A stretch of DNA of 64,000 nucleotides from Caballeronia concitans. GTDB lineage: Bacteria > Pseudomonadota > Gammaproteobacteria > Burkholderiales > Burkholderiaceae. This document shows positions 43,793 through 55,681 of the stretch, piece by piece. Both the position numbers and the translations under genes were made by a program. The stretch's first letter is position 1; each line of letters opens with the position of its first letter. The notes beneath the pieces are model-generated. The model was not told the DNA's origin. It saw only the letters and a program-made list of their open reading frames with translations, and did no database searches. The stretch covers positions 186,001 to 250,000 of the forward strand of contig NZ_FCNV02000005.1 of assembly GCF_001544615.1 (NCBI RefSeq). The letters run 5' to 3'.

Positions 43793-44755
43793 TTAGCGGA
43801 CGTGCGCGGCGGCTGCGGGCGCTCCCGCCGACTCGCCCGGCAGCGTGAGCCGGCGGCTCCAGTAGCCCGGCTGCGAGTAAATTTCCTTCAGATAATCAAT
43901 GAAGTAGCGAACGCGCGCCGGAATATAGCGCTGCTGCGGGTAGACGGCGAGGATGTCGTAGGCCGGCAGTTCGAATTCGTCGAGCACGGTTTCCAGCTCA
44001 CCCGCTTCCAGTTGCCGCTGGATTTCCCACGTCGATCGCCAGCCGAGCCCCAGCCCTTCCGATACCCAGCGATGCAGCAATTCGCCGTCGTTGCAGTCGA
44101 GGTTGCCGGTGACGCGCACGGTCGCCAGCTTGCCGTTGCGCTGGAAATACCAGCCGCGGTTCTGGCCGCCCTGTAGGTTAAACGCGAGACAGTTGTGATT
44201 CGGCAGGTCGTCGAGCGTCTTCGGCTTGCCGTGCTTTTTGAAATACGCGGGCGTGCCGCAGACCACGCGCCGGTTGCCCGCGAGCTTCACCGCGACGAAA
44301 TTCGGATCCACCGCCCCGCCGATACGAATCGACAGATCATAACCCTCGCGCACCAGATCGACGACGCGATCGGTCAGATTGAACGACATCTGCAATTCCG
44401 GCTTGTCGGCGACGAACGCGGGCGCGTGGGGCGCGACGTGCATGCGCCCGAACGCCGCCGGCGCCGACACGATCAGATGCCCGCCCACCGCGCGACGCCC
44501 CGCCGCAAGCTCGTTCTCCGCCTGATCCCACTCCGCGAGCAGGTTCTTGCAGCGATCGAGAAACGCCGCGCCCTCTTCGCTCACGACGAGCCGCCGTGTC
44601 GAGCGATACATCAGCTTGACGCCGAGCCGCTTTTCGAGCGCATCAATGCGCCGTCCGAGGATCACCGGCGATACGCCCTCTTCCAGTGCCGCTGCCGCGA
44701 GACTGCCGGCTTCGGCCACGCGCACGAAAGTCTCGATCTGCTTGAAGCGGTCCAT
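43793..44755 (-). CDS. LysR-type regulator divergent from gcl
   Basis: LysR-family regulator of 320 aa with an N-terminal winged helix (MDRFKQIETFVRVAEAGSL) and a periplasmic-binding-protein-like effector domain. The ATG at 44755 was chosen; the longer frame adds 28 residues not seen at the start of this family. It diverges from gcl-hyi-glxR across 169 bp, the usual position of a LysR activator of the adjacent operon, so glyoxylate or allantoin-derived signals are the likely effectors (inferred). Confidence 0.85.
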   Translation of the reverse strand: MDRFKQIETFVRVAEAGSLAAAALEEGVSPVILGRRIDALEKRLGVKLMYRSTRRLVVSEEGAAFLDRCKNLLAEWDQAENELAAGRRAVGGHLIVSAPAAFGRMHVAPHAPAFVADKPELQMSFNLTDRVVDLVREGYDLSIRIGGAVDPNFVAVKLAGNRRVVCGTPAYFKKHGKPKTLDDLPNHNCLAFNLQGGQNRGWYFQRNGKLATVRVTGNLDCNDGELLHRWVSEGLGLGWRSTWEIQRQLEAGELETVLDEFELPAYDILAVYPQQRYIPARVRYFIDYLKEIYSQPGYWSRRLTLPGESAGAPAAAAHVR

Positions 44756-44924
44756 GTCCGTGTCTCCGTTGTAAGCCGCGCAGCATCTCAATTCGATACT
44801 TTTAGTTTGGGAAAAAGCGACTCGCGATGATCTTATCAAACCTTTTTCACGATCCTAAAGTGCAACGGAACCCTGCTTCGATGCAGACAGCATTCACGGA
44901 TTGAGACACACGAAGGAGACATTC

Positions 44925-46700
<1,776 letters not shown>

Positions 46701-46738
46701 ACCACGCACTTCCACTGACCGACCATCAGGACCAACAC

Positions 46739-47539
46739 ATGCCGAAATTTGCCGCGAATCTGACGATGCTGTTCAACGAAGTCCCGTTCCTCGACCGCTT
46801 CGCCGCGGCCGCGAATGCGGGCTTCAAGGCGGTCGAGTTCCTGTTTCCCTACGCGTTCTCGATCGGCGACATCAAGACGCGCCTGAAGGACAACGATCTG
46901 CAAATCGTCCTGCATAACCTGCCCGCCGGGAACTGGGATGCGGGCGAGCGCGGCATCGCGTGCCTGCCCGATCGCGTCGCCGAGTTTCGTGAAGGCGTGG
47001 CCCGCGCGATCGAATACGCGAAGGCGCTGAACGTGCCGCAACTGAACTGCCTCGTCGGCATTCCGACGGCGGGCGTATCGGCGGATCAGGCGCGCGCGAC
47101 GATCATCGAGAACCTGCGCTTCGCCGCCGATGCGCTGAAGAAAGAAGGCATCAAGCTGCTCGTCGAGCCGTGCAACAGCTACGACATTCCGGGCTTCGCG
47201 CTGAACCGTTCGGGCGAAGGACTGGATGTCATTCGCGCGGTCGGATCGGACAATCTGTTCTTGCAGTACGACATCTATCACATGCAGCGAATGGAAGGCG
47301 AACTCGCCGCGACCATCAAGAAGAACCTGCCGTCGATTGCGCATATTCAGCTTGCCGACAACCCCGGACGCAATGAGCCGGGCACGGGCGAAATCAACTA
47401 CCCGTTCCTGTTCGAACTGCTCGATTCGATCGGCTATGAAGGATGGATCGGCTGCGAATACAAGCCGCTCAACGGCACCGAAGCGGGCCTCGGCTGGCTT
47501 CAGTCGATCGGCGGCGTCAAGCAACGCGCAACCGCCTAA
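46739..47539 (+). CDS. hyi: hydroxypyruvate isomerase
   Basis: TIM-barrel isomerase of 266 aa interconverting hydroxypyruvate and tartronate semialdehyde. The start MPKFAANLTMLFNE and the metal-site segments LLVEPCNSYDIPGF and HIQLADNPGRNEPGTGEI match Hyi. It lies 38 bp after gcl and 27 bp before glxR, so it is the second gene of the glyoxylate operon. Confidence 0.93.
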   Translation: MPKFAANLTMLFNEVPFLDRFAAAANAGFKAVEFLFPYAFSIGDIKTRLKDNDLQIVLHNLPAGNWDAGERGIACLPDRVAEFREGVARAIEYAKALNVPQLNCLVGIPTAGVSADQARATIIENLRFAADALKKEGIKLLVEPCNSYDIPGFALNRSGEGLDVIRAVGSDNLFLQYDIYHMQRMEGELAATIKKNLPSIAHIQLADNPGRNEPGTGEINYPFLFELLDSIGYEGWIGCEYKPLNGTEAGLGWLQSIGGVKQRATA

Positions 47540-47566
47540 ACCAGACACACAGGAGGAGCTAGAAGT

Positions 47567-48472
47567 ATGGCAACGATCGGTTTCATCGGACTCGGCATCA
47601 TGGGCGCGCACATGGCGCGCAATCTCATCAAGGGCGGCCACTCGCTCGTCGTGAACGGCAAGTTTCCGGTACCCGACGACATCCGCGCGCAAACGAAGGT
47701 CGTCGCCGATTCGACGGCCGTTGCGCAAGCAAGCGAGATCATCATCACGATGGTGCCCGACACGCCGGATGTCGCGAACGTGCTGTTCGCCGATGACGGC
47801 GTCGCCAAAGGTCTGACGAGCGGCAAGCTCGTGATCGACATGAGCTCGATCAATCCGCTCGATACGCAGGAGTTCGCGAAGAAGATCAACGCGCTCGGCT
47901 GCGATTACCTCGACGCACCCGTGTCCGGCGGCGAAGTCGGCGCACGCGAAGCCACGCTGACGATCATGGTCGGCGGCCCGCAGAAGTCGTTCGACATCGC
48001 GAAGCCGCTCTTCGATTTGATGGGCAAGAACATCTCGCTCATCGGCGACAACGGCGCGGGTCAGACGACCAAGGTCGCCAATCAGATCATCGTTGCGCTG
48101 AACATCGAAGCGGTCGCGGAAGCGCTGCTGTTCGCGTCGCGCTCGGGCGCCGATCCGGAACGCGTGCGCAAGGCGCTGATGGGCGGCTTCGCGGCATCGC
48201 GCATTCTCGAACTGCACGGCGAGCGCATGACGAAGCGCACGTTCAATCCGGGCTTCAGGATCGAGCTGCATCAAAAGGATTTGAATCTCGCACTCGACGG
48301 CGCCCGCAAGATGGGCCTCGCCCTGCCCCACACGGCAAGCGCGCAGCAGTTGTTCAGCGTGTGCGCGGCGAACGGCGGCAAGGCGTGGGATCACTCGGCG
48401 CTCGTGCGCGCGCTCGAAATCATGTCGAACTTCCAGGTGGCGGAAGAGCCGCAGCAAGCCAAGGCTGCATGA
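47567..48472 (+). CDS. glxR: tartronate semialdehyde reductase
   Basis: Beta-hydroxyacid dehydrogenase of 301 aa reducing tartronate semialdehyde to glycerate. Rossmann loop GFIGLGIMGAHMARNL, substrate loop DAPVSGGEVGAREATL, catalytic Lys in GAGQTTKVANQIIV. A very strong AGGAGGAG lies before the ATG. It closes the gcl-hyi-glxR pathway that carries C2 glyoxylate into glycerate. Confidence 0.94.
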   Translation: MATIGFIGLGIMGAHMARNLIKGGHSLVVNGKFPVPDDIRAQTKVVADSTAVAQASEIIITMVPDTPDVANVLFADDGVAKGLTSGKLVIDMSSINPLDTQEFAKKINALGCDYLDAPVSGGEVGAREATLTIMVGGPQKSFDIAKPLFDLMGKNISLIGDNGAGQTTKVANQIIVALNIEAVAEALLFASRSGADPERVRKALMGGFAASRILELHGERMTKRTFNPGFRIELHQKDLNLALDGARKMGLALPHTASAQQLFSVCAANGGKAWDHSALVRALEIMSNFQVAEEPQQAKAA

Positions 48473-48776
48473 GGCTTCGCACCTGAACCGTGGGGCGTCC
48501 CGCGTATGGGCACGCGGGACAAATGCCGCTCTGGGCTGAGGGCGGCAAGTGGGGTCCGAGAGCGGCATCCGGCGGCGCGCCGGGTAAGCCTTGGTCGGTC
48601 AGACGGTTTGCCGTCGGGTGTCCGCGTCGGATTGCTGCGAGTGATGCTTCATCGATGCCGTGCGCGCCGCGCGGCACATTCCCTTGTCGAAACTCAGAAC
48701 TATCTGGTGGCGAGCGCGCCTAATGTGCCTAGACTCCGCAAGCGGCACCACCCTAGTTGATTCAAGGAGCTGAACA
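48473..48776. other. 304-bp intergenic region, glxR to kbp
   Basis: No gene seen. GTCCCGCG (48497-48504) pairs with CGCGGGAC (48513-48520) just after glxR; it has no U-run but may terminate the operon. No clear promoter for kbp could be chosen. Confidence 0.5.
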
Positions 48777-49271
48777 ATGGGAATCCTCAGTTTCATCAAG
48801 GAAGCAGGCGAAAAACTGTTCGGCGCAACCACGCCGTCCGCTCAGGCCGCGCCGGCGAGCGCGCCCGTCGATGTCGCCGCGCTCAATCAGAAAGCCGGCG
48901 AAGCCATCGCCACGTATATCCGCTCGCAAGGGCTCAATGCCGACAATCTCCAGGTCAAGTACGATGGCGCCTCGCATACCGTCACCGTGTCGGGGCAGGC
49001 GCCCGATCAGGCCACCAAGGAGAAGATCCTCGTCGCGGCGGGCAACGTGCAGCATGTCGATAAGGTCGACGATCAGTTGACCGTGCCCAATGCCGCGCCT
49101 GAATCGCAGTATCACACGGTCGCGTCGGGCGACAATCTGTGGAAGATCGCGGAGAAGTACTACGGCAACGGCGCGAAGAACGAGCTGATTTTCGAAGCCA
49201 ACAAGCCGATGCTGAAGAGCCCGGACAAGATCTATCCGGGTCAGGTGCTGCGCATTCCGCCGGCAAACTGA
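48777..49271 (+). CDS. kbp: BON-LysM protein Kbp (YgaU-like)
   Basis: Cytoplasmic-type protein of 164 aa with an N-terminal helix (MGILSFIKEAGEKLFG), a BON domain (residues about 30-105, VTVSGQAPDQATKEKIL) and a C-terminal LysM domain (YHTVASGDNLWKIAEKYYG). No signal peptide. This architecture equals E. coli Kbp/YgaU, a potassium-binding protein. AAGGAG lies before the ATG. It is a single gene with its own bidirectional terminator. Confidence 0.9.
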   Translation: MGILSFIKEAGEKLFGATTPSAQAAPASAPVDVAALNQKAGEAIATYIRSQGLNADNLQVKYDGASHTVTVSGQAPDQATKEKILVAAGNVQHVDKVDDQLTVPNAAPESQYHTVASGDNLWKIAEKYYGNGAKNELIFEANKPMLKSPDKIYPGQVLRIPPAN

Positions 49272-49299
49272 TTGCTATTGCTCACGCCGCTTGTGGATG

Positions 49300-49332
49300 A
49301 AAAAAGCGCGAACTTCGGTTCGCGCTTTTTTG
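49300..49332. terminator. bidirectional terminator between kbp and asparaginase
   Basis: AAAAAAGCGCGAAC, loop TTCG, GTTCGCGCTTTTTT. Perfect stem with U-runs in both directions, placed between convergent genes. Confidence 0.93.
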
Positions 49333-49364
49333 TTTCTAGTGGGATGGCGTGCCGGGCGCTGCTC

Positions 49365-50366
49365 TCAGTACATATCGAACACCCGCTGCACGCCGCGCGC
49401 ATCATTCACGCCCGCCGCTAGCGCCAGCATCAGCAGCACGCGCGCCTTGTACGGATTCAGCGTGCCCGCGCTGACGCTGCCGAGTGCATCATCGGATGCG
49501 GCGCCGTTTCGCATCACATGGCCCGACCCCACGCGCGACGCACGCACCACCGCGACGCCCGCCTTCACCGCGTCGACGAGCGCTTGCGTGATGCTCGCGT
49601 GCACCGAACCGTTGCCCGTTCCCGCCACCACGATGCCCTTCACGCCGGCTGCCACAAGCGCATCGACCGCCACGCGCGACGCGCCCGCGTAGCTCGCGAC
49701 GATCTCGACCATCGGCCATTCATCGACGATCGCGAACTCGCTTGCGAGCGTATGCGGCTTCGTGACCGCGCGCTGAAACTCCACGCGGCCGTCCTGCACG
49801 AAACCGAGCGCGCCGGTTTCGGGCGAGCGGAACGCATCGACGGCGTAGGTGCTCGTCTTCGTCACATCGCGCGCGGTATGAATCTGATTGTTGAACGCGA
49901 CGAGCACGCCCTGCCCCTTCGCACGCTCGCATGCCGCGACCGTGACTGCGTTGAGCAGATTGAGCGGTCCATCGGCGGAAAGCGCGCTCGATGGACGCAT
50001 CGCGGCCGTCAGCACGACGGGCTTCGCGGTCTTCACCGTCAGATGCAACATGTACGCCGTTTCTTCGAGCGTATCCGTGCCATGTGTCACGACGATGCCG
50101 CTTATGTCGCCCTGCGCGGCGAGTTCGTCGATGCGCTTCGCGAGCGTCGTCCAGAGCGCGTGGCTCATGTCCTTGCTGTCGATGCTCGCGATCTGCTCCG
50201 CATGAATGCGCGCGACGTTGCCGAGCGCAGGCACGGCGTCGAGCAGATCGTTCACGCCGACGACGCCCGCCTTGTAGCCCGCCGTCGATGCTGCATCGCC
50301 TGCGCGTCCGGCGATGGTGCCGCCCGTTGCGAGGACGGCGATGAGAGGTAGAGAGTCGGTTTTCAT
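49365..50366 (-). CDS. L-asparaginase
   Basis: Bacterial-type asparaginase of 333 aa. The two nucleophilic threonine motifs are present: LATGGTIAG near the N terminus and VVTHGTDTLEETAY; the second Lys/Asp cluster lies in AAMRPSSALSADG. There is no signal peptide, so it is probably cytoplasmic, although sequence resembles the type II group (TAAMRPSSALSADGPLNL). It hydrolyses asparagine to aspartate and ammonia. It stands alone. Confidence 0.9.
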   Translation of the reverse strand: MKTDSLPLIAVLATGGTIAGRAGDAASTAGYKAGVVGVNDLLDAVPALGNVARIHAEQIASIDSKDMSHALWTTLAKRIDELAAQGDISGIVVTHGTDTLEETAYMLHLTVKTAKPVVLTAAMRPSSALSADGPLNLLNAVTVAACERAKGQGVLVAFNNQIHTARDVTKTSTYAVDAFRSPETGALGFVQDGRVEFQRAVTKPHTLASEFAIVDEWPMVEIVASYAGASRVAVDALVAAGVKGIVVAGTGNGSVHASITQALVDAVKAGVAVVRASRVGSGHVMRNGAASDDALGSVSAGTLNPYKARVLLMLALAAGVNDARGVQRVFDMY

Positions 50367-50395
50367 GCCGGCGATTGTAAATCAGCCGGCAGCGT

Positions 50396-51322
50396 TCACG
50401 CCGTCTCGCGCAGTTGCGCGGCGATCTGCGTTTCGTCGAGTTGCGGCGCGAACATTTCGATCAGACGGTACGCATACGCGCGCAAGAACGCGCCTCTGCG
50501 CAGGCCGACGCGCGTCGTGCTGGCTTCGAACAGATGCTGCGTATCGAGCGCGACGAGTTCGGTGTCGCGCTTCGCGTCATACGCCATCGCAGCGACGATG
50601 CCGATGCCCATGCCCAGTTCCACATACGTCTTGATGACGTCCGCGTCGATCGCGGTCAGCACGATATCGGGCATCGCGCCGGCGCTCGCGAACGCCTGGT
50701 CGACGTGCGAACGGCCGGTGAAGTCATTGTCGTAAGTGACGATCGGATATTCCGCGATCTGCTCCAACGTGATGTTCTCGCGTCCGACGAGCGGATGATC
50801 CTTCGGCACGACCACCGTGTGATGCCACGAATAGCACGGAAACGTGACGATGTCCGGATAACGGTCGAGCGCTTCGGTGGATATGCCGATATCCGCTTCG
50901 CCGTTGATGATCATCTGCGCGATCTGCTGCGGGCTGCCCTGCCGAAGCGCAAGATGCACTTTCGGAAATACTTCGGTGAACTGACGGATCACTTTCGGCA
51001 GCGCATAGCGAGCCTGCGTATGCGTCGTCGCGACGACGAGGTGCCCGTTGTCCTGATCCGCGAACTGACGCGCCACGCGCCGCAGGTTCTCGGCATCGAG
51101 CAACATGCGCTCGATCAGTTGATGCACCTGCTTGCCCGGCTCGGTCAGTCCCGTCAGACGCTTGCCGCGTCGAATGAAGATATCGACGCCGAGTTCGTCT
51201 TCGAGGTCCTTGATCTGTTTGGATACGCCGGATTGCGACGTATAGAGCACGTTGGCGACTTCCGTCAGATTCATGTTCTGACGCACCGCCTCGCGCACGA
51301 AGCGCAGTTGCTGGAAGTTCAT
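50396..51322 (-). CDS. cysB: CysB-type transcriptional regulator of sulfur assimilation
   Basis: LysR-family regulator of 308 aa. It starts MNFQQLRFVREAVRQN, typical of CysB/Cbl, with the DNA-binding helix around NVLYTSQSGVSKQI. The effector domain has THTQARYALP, the sulfate/acetylserine-binding stretch of CysB. AGAGG lies before the start. It is encoded 41 bp after cysA in the sbp-cysTWA cluster, so it may control its own operon. Distinguishing CysB from Cbl rests on this context. Confidence 0.92.
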   Translation of the reverse strand: MNFQQLRFVREAVRQNMNLTEVANVLYTSQSGVSKQIKDLEDELGVDIFIRRGKRLTGLTEPGKQVHQLIERMLLDAENLRRVARQFADQDNGHLVVATTHTQARYALPKVIRQFTEVFPKVHLALRQGSPQQIAQMIINGEADIGISTEALDRYPDIVTFPCYSWHHTVVVPKDHPLVGRENITLEQIAEYPIVTYDNDFTGRSHVDQAFASAGAMPDIVLTAIDADVIKTYVELGMGIGIVAAMAYDAKRDTELVALDTQHLFEASTTRVGLRRGAFLRAYAYRLIEMFAPQLDETQIAAQLRETA

Positions 51323-51363
51323 TTTCTGCCTCTCTTGTCTGCTGTCGTTTTTCTATGCCGGCG

Positions 51364-52434
51364 TCATTGCGCCGGAAACACACGCAGCGCGCGCGGCACG
51401 GCGCGCACGCCATCGCCGATATCGAGCTTCAGCGCGCGCCATGTTTCGCGGTCCAGTTCGGCTTCGAGCACGCCGCCCGCATCGCCTTCGAGCTCGACGC
51501 GCACCGAGCCGCCCAGCGTCACCACGCGCCGCACGCCGACCACGATGCCATCGGGATGTGCGACGCCTTCCGCATCGTCGGCGCGATAGAGCGCGAGATC
51601 GTGCGGACGCACATAAGCGAGCGCGCGGCCGCTGAAATGCGCCTGCGCCGTGATGGCTTTCGCGGCGCCATCGGCGACGAAGCCGTTCGCATCGACGTTG
51701 CCTTGCAGACGGTTGGCCGCGCCGAGAAATTCATAGACGAACGATGTCTGCGGATGATCGTACACATCTTGCGGACTTCCCACCTGCTCCACGCGTCCAT
51801 GATTCATCACGACGATGCGGTCCGCCACTTCGAGCGCCTCTTCCTGATCGTGCGTGACGAAGAGCGTGGAGATATGCAGATCGTCGTGCAGACGGCGCAG
51901 CCAGCTACGCAGTTCCTTGCGCACCTTGGCATCGAGCGCGCCGAACGGTTCGTCGAGCAGCAGCACTTTCGGTTCGACGGCGAGCGCACGCGCGAGCGCG
52001 ATACGCTGCCGCTGCCCGCCCGACAGCTCCGACGGAAAGCGCTGCGCGAGCCAGTCGAGCTGCACGAGCTTGAGCAGCTCATGCACCTTCTCGCGGATCG
52101 CCGCTTCGCTCGGACGCTCGCGGCGCGGCTTCACGCGCAGCCCGAACGCGACGTTCTCGAACACCGTCATGTGCCTGAAGAGTGCGTAATGCTGGAACAC
52201 GAAGCCCACTTGCCGGTCGCGCGCGCCGACGTTCGCCACGTCCTCGCCATTCAACACGACCTGGCCTGCATCGGCATGTTCGAGGCCCGCGATCACGCGC
52301 AGGAGCGTGGTCTTGCCGCATCCCGACGGCCCGAGCAGCGCGACGAGTTCGCCTGCGGGAAAGTCGAGCGTGACGTTGTCGAGCGCGGTGAAATCGCCAA
52401 AGCGCTTCTGCAAATTGCGAACGATGATGCTCAT
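51364..52434 (-). CDS. cysA: sulfate/thiosulfate ABC transporter ATPase CysA
   Basis: ATPase of 356 aa for sulfate import. Walker [14 protein letters not shown], signature [15 protein letters not shown], Walker [13 protein letters not shown], then a TOBE-like C-terminal domain. The ATG at 52434 begins [18 protein letters not shown] behind AAGGA; the long upstream frame is not coding. It lies just after cysW and before cysB. Confidence 0.94.
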   Translation of the reverse strand: MSIIVRNLQKRFGDFTALDNVTLDFPAGELVALLGPSGCGKTTLLRVIAGLEHADAGQVVLNGEDVANVGARDRQVGFVFQHYALFRHMTVFENVAFGLRVKPRRERPSEAAIREKVHELLKLVQLDWLAQRFPSELSGGQRQRIALARALAVEPKVLLLDEPFGALDAKVRKELRSWLRRLHDDLHISTLFVTHDQEEALEVADRIVVMNHGRVEQVGSPQDVYDHPQTSFVYEFLGAANRLQGNVDANGFVADGAAKAITAQAHFSGRALAYVRPHDLALYRADDAEGVAHPDGIVVGVRRVVTLGGSVRVELEGDAGGVLEAELDRETWRALKLDIGDGVRAVPRALRVFPAQ

Positions 52435-52454
52435 GATGATGTGATCCTTAGCCT

Positions 52455-53363
52455 TTAGTGCTGTGCGCTTTTCTTTGCATCGTCGAGCGATTGCGACATG
52501 CGCCGCTCCGCGATGAGCTTCAGCCCGAGCGTGACGAGCGCGAGCAACGCGAGCAGCGACGCCACCGCGAACGCGGCCGAGAAGTTGTATTCGTTGTAGA
52601 GGATTTCGACGTGCAGCGGCATCGTGTCGGTCTGGCCGCGAATATGGCCCGACACCACCGATACCGCGCCGAATTCGCCCATCGCCCGCGCATTGCAGAG
52701 AATCACGCCGTAGAGCAGGCCCCACTTCACGTTCGGCAGCGTCACGCGGCGAAAGATCTGCCAGCCGGATGCGCCGAGCACGTGCGCGGCCTCTTCCTCG
52801 TCGTTGCCTTGCGCCTGCATCAGCGGAATCAGTTCGCGCGCGACGAACGGGAACGTGACGAAGATCGTCGCGAGCACGATGCCCGGCACCGCGAAGATGA
52901 TCTGCACGTCGTGCGCGGCGAGCCACGGACCGAACCAGCCTTGCGCGCCGAACATCAGCACGTAGATGAGGCCGGAGATGACGGGCGATACCGAGAACGG
53001 CAAGTCGATGAGCGTCGTCAGCAGCGCCTTGCCGCGAAAGTCGAACTTCGCGATCGCCCACGACGCCGCCAGCCCGAACACGAGATTCAGCGGCACCGCG
53101 ATGGCCGCGGTCATCAGCGTGAGCTTGATGGCGGACCACGCGTCCGGGTCTTTCAGCGACTCGAAGTAGTAATCGATGCCCTTCGCGAACGCCTGCGCGA
53201 ATACCGCGACGAGCGGCACGACGAGAAAGAGCGCGAGAAACACGAGCGCGATAGCCGTGAGCAGCCAGCGTATCGCGCGCGGCTCGGTCACGGGATTGAG
53301 CGTGTGGACATCGCGCTGCGCGGCGGTGTTCATCGCGATGCTGCGGCTATCGGGCGTGCTCAT
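52455..53363 (-). CDS. cysW: sulfate ABC transporter permease CysW
   Basis: Inner-membrane permease of 302 aa with about six helices. The EAA loop [19 protein letters not shown] faces CysA. The ATG at 53363 overlaps the cysT stop by 4 bp, so translation is coupled. The [15 protein letters not shown] stretch 11 residues later offers an alternative start. Confidence 0.92.
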   Translation of the reverse strand: MSTPDSRSIAMNTAAQRDVHTLNPVTEPRAIRWLLTAIALVFLALFLVVPLVAVFAQAFAKGIDYYFESLKDPDAWSAIKLTLMTAAIAVPLNLVFGLAASWAIAKFDFRGKALLTTLIDLPFSVSPVISGLIYVLMFGAQGWFGPWLAAHDVQIIFAVPGIVLATIFVTFPFVARELIPLMQAQGNDEEEAAHVLGASGWQIFRRVTLPNVKWGLLYGVILCNARAMGEFGAVSVVSGHIRGQTDTMPLHVEILYNEYNFSAAFAVASLLALLALVTLGLKLIAERRMSQSLDDAKKSAQH

Positions 53364-54244
53364 GCCTGACCTCCCTGCACATGCAGCGTCGAGGCCGGCG
53401 GCGCCACCGTCCTGCTCGTGCGCCTTTGCAGGAACCATTGCAGCGTGTTGATGAAGAGCAGCATCACGAACGACACGCACAGCATCACGACGGCAAGCGC
53501 CGTCGCGCCGGCATAGTCGTACTGTTCGAGCTTCGTGATGATGAGCAGCGACGTGATCTCGGACTTCATCGGCACGTTGCCCGCAATGAAGATGACCGAC
53601 CCGTATTCGCCGAGCGCACGCGCGAACGCGAGCGCGAAGCCCGTCAGCAGCGCGGGGAACAGCGACGGCAGCACGACGCGGCGAAACGTCAGCCAGCGCG
53701 TCGCGCCGAGGCATGCGGCGGCCTCTTCCTGCTCGCGCTCGAACTCTTCGAGCACGGGCTGCACCGTGCGCACGACGAACGGCAAGCCGATGAACGTCAG
53801 CGCGACCAGCACGCCGAGCGGCGTGAACGCCACCTTGATGCCGAGCGGCGCGAGAAATTGCCCGATCCAGCCGTTGCCCGCGTAGACGGCGGCGAGCGAA
53901 ATGCCCGCGACGGAAGTGGGCAGCGCGAACGGCAGATCGACGATTGCATCGACCAGACGTTTGAACGGGAACGTGTAGCGCACGAGCACCCACGCGACGA
54001 GAAAGCCGAACACGGCATTGATGAGCGCACCGCCGAGCGCCGCGAAAAACGTCAGCCGATACGACGCCAACACGCGCGGCGACGTGACCGCGCGCACGAA
54101 TTGCGCCCAGTCGAGCGTCGCAGTCTTGGCGAAAGTGGCCGCGAGCGGTATCAGCACGATGAGGCTGAGATACGCGAGCGTGATGCCGAGCGTCAGGCCG
54201 AAGCCCGGCAGCGCGCTCGGCTTGCGCAGGTTGAAAGTGGTCAT
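53360..54244 (-). CDS. cysT: sulfate ABC transporter permease CysT
   Basis: Inner-membrane permease of 294 aa, partner of CysW. The start at 54244 ([19 protein letters not shown]) has AGGA upstream; the first in-frame ATG at 54313 has none. The EAA loop [18 protein letters not shown] contacts CysA. The gene overlaps cysW by 4 bp. An imperfect hairpin separates it from sbp. Confidence 0.92.
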   Translation of the reverse strand: MTTFNLRKPSALPGFGLTLGITLAYLSLIVLIPLAATFAKTATLDWAQFVRAVTSPRVLASYRLTFFAALGGALINAVFGFLVAWVLVRYTFPFKRLVDAIVDLPFALPTSVAGISLAAVYAGNGWIGQFLAPLGIKVAFTPLGVLVALTFIGLPFVVRTVQPVLEEFEREQEEAAACLGATRWLTFRRVVLPSLFPALLTGFALAFARALGEYGSVIFIAGNVPMKSEITSLLIITKLEQYDYAGATALAVVMLCVSFVMLLFINTLQWFLQRRTSRTVAPPASTLHVQGGQA

Positions 54245-54333
54245 GCTCGGGTCATCCTGTTCCAGTGCGCCGGGGTGGGCGCTCGTTGCTGCATGTGCTG
54301 ATAGCGGCGTCATGGCGCGCCGCTTGTCGGTTT

Positions 54334-54372
54334 GCCGGTCCGGCCCGATGCTCCATCATCGGACCGTCCGGC
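54334..54372 (-). terminator. hairpin between sbp and cysT
   Basis: The arms GCCGGTCCGG-CCGATG and CATCATCGG-CCGTCCGGC (imperfect) form a long stem in the 154-bp gap. No U-run follows on the minus strand. It could be an attenuator or a 3' stabiliser of the sbp message. Confidence 0.45.
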
Positions 54373-54398
54373 TTCTGCTTGCTGCGTTTCTGCTGCCG

Positions 54399-55445
54399 TT
54401 ATTGCGGTTGATAGATCGAATCGAACACGCCGCCGTCCGCGAAATGCGTCTTTTGCGCTTTCGTCCAGCCGCCGAACGTATCGTCGATGGTGTACAGCTT
54501 CAGCTTCGGAAACTGCTTCGTCAGCTCGGCCGGAACCTTGTCCGAACGCGGACGATAGAAATTGCGCGCGGCGATCTGCTGGCCTTCGTCGCTATAGAGG
54601 TACTTCAGATACGCCTCGGCGAGCTTGCGCGTGCCGTGTTTGTCGACGACCTTGTCCACCACCGCGACGGGCGGCTCCGCGAGAATGCTCGCCGACGGCA
54701 CGACGATCTCGAACTTCTCGGGGCCAAACTCCTTCAGCGACAGAAACGCTTCGTTTTCCCACGCGATCAGCACGTCGCCCTGCCCGCGCTGCACGAAGCT
54801 CGTCGTCGCGCCGCGCGCGCCGGAATCGAGCACGCCGGCGTTCTTGTAGAGCTTGGAAACGAAGTCCTTGGCCGTCTGTTCGTTGCCGCCCGGCTTGTGC
54901 TGCGCATACGCCCACGCGGCGAGGTAGTTCCAGCGCGCGCCGCCCGAGGTCTTCGGATTCGGCGTGACGATGGACACGCCCGGCTTCGCCAGATCGTCCC
55001 AGTCCTTGATGTGCTTCGGGTTGCCCTTGCGCACGAGAAACACGATCGTCGATGTGTACGGCGATGCGTTGTCCGGCAGGCGCTTTTGCCAGTCGCTATT
55101 GACGAGGCCCTTGCCTGCGATCGCATCGATGTCGTACGCGAGCGCGAGCGTCACGACGTCGGCTTGCAGGCCGTCGAGGACGGCGCGCGCCTGGCCGCCC
55201 GAGCCGCCGTGCGACTGTTTGAACGTGACGGTTTCGCCGGTCTCCGCTTTCCACTTCTTCGCGAACGCCTGGTTGAAGTCCTGATAAAGCTCGCGAGTCG
55301 GGTCGTAGGAGACGTTCAAAAACGACGTCTGCGCGTGCGCCTGAACGCTCATGCCCACCGTCGCGCCGATACCCGCCGCTGCTAGCGCGACCGCGGTCAG
55401 CAGTTTCTTCGTGGCGGTCCCCAATCCCGCTTTCTTGCTTTGCAT
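54399..55445 (-). CDS. sbp: periplasmic sulfate-binding protein
   Basis: Solute-binding protein of 348 aa. The signal peptide spans residues 1-38 (ending VQAHA-Q). The mature part begins [17 protein letters not shown], and has the sulfate-loop residues in [14 protein letters not shown] and the conserved [13 protein letters not shown]. First gene of sbp-cysT-cysW-cysA-cysB. Divergent from lexA across 236 bp that contains a candidate CysB site. Confidence 0.93.
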   Translation of the reverse strand: MQSKKAGLGTATKKLLTAVALAAAGIGATVGMSVQAHAQTSFLNVSYDPTRELYQDFNQAFAKKWKAETGETVTFKQSHGGSGGQARAVLDGLQADVVTLALAYDIDAIAGKGLVNSDWQKRLPDNASPYTSTIVFLVRKGNPKHIKDWDDLAKPGVSIVTPNPKTSGGARWNYLAAWAYAQHKPGGNEQTAKDFVSKLYKNAGVLDSGARGATTSFVQRGQGDVLIAWENEAFLSLKEFGPEKFEIVVPSASILAEPPVAVVDKVVDKHGTRKLAEAYLKYLYSDEGQQIAARNFYRPRSDKVPAELTKQFPKLKLYTIDDTFGGWTKAQKTHFADGGVFDSIYQPQ

Positions 55446-55500
55446 TCCCCGTTCTCCGTCTTATCCAATTGACGGAATCAGTCTATCGGCGCCGCTATAT

Positions 55501-55514
55501 GATTAGAAATAATC
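55501..55514 (-). promoter_or_regulatory. candidate CysB/LysR site upstream of sbp
   Basis: GATTAGAAATAATC is a 5-4-5 dyad (GATTA/TAATC) in an AT-rich stretch about 60 bp before the sbp start, close to CATATA, a possible -10. The position and AT content suit a LysR-type activator site. Confidence 0.4.
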
Positions 55515-55609
55515 GTTTTTCATCTTTTTATACGCAAAGCTGCTAACGAAGCCGACGGGGTCGTCTGCGTGCGGCGACGGACGCCCGCAACACGAACTTA
55601 AAGTAATGC

Positions 55610-55637
55610 TTGAAAAGCGCGAAATACTGTATAAAAA
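55610..55637 (+). promoter_or_regulatory. predicted lexA promoter
   Basis: TTGAAA (55610-55615) and TAAAAA (55632-55637) with a 16-bp spacer; the first SOS box covers the -10 region, as expected for autorepression. Confidence 0.6.
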
Positions 55638-55642
55638 TACAG
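55627..55642 (+). promoter_or_regulatory. LexA SOS box 1
   Basis: CTGTATAAAAATACAG matches the CTGT-N8-ACAG proteobacterial SOS box exactly. Confidence 0.9.
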
Positions 55643-55646
55643 GCAT

Positions 55647-55662
55647 CTGTTCATCCATACAG
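55647..55662 (+). promoter_or_regulatory. LexA SOS box 2
   Basis: CTGTTCATCCATACAG is a second exact CTGT-N8-ACAG box, centred 20 bp after the first, about two helical turns. Confidence 0.85.
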
Positions 55663-55681
55663 CGCAGCAGGGGCCAAGCCA

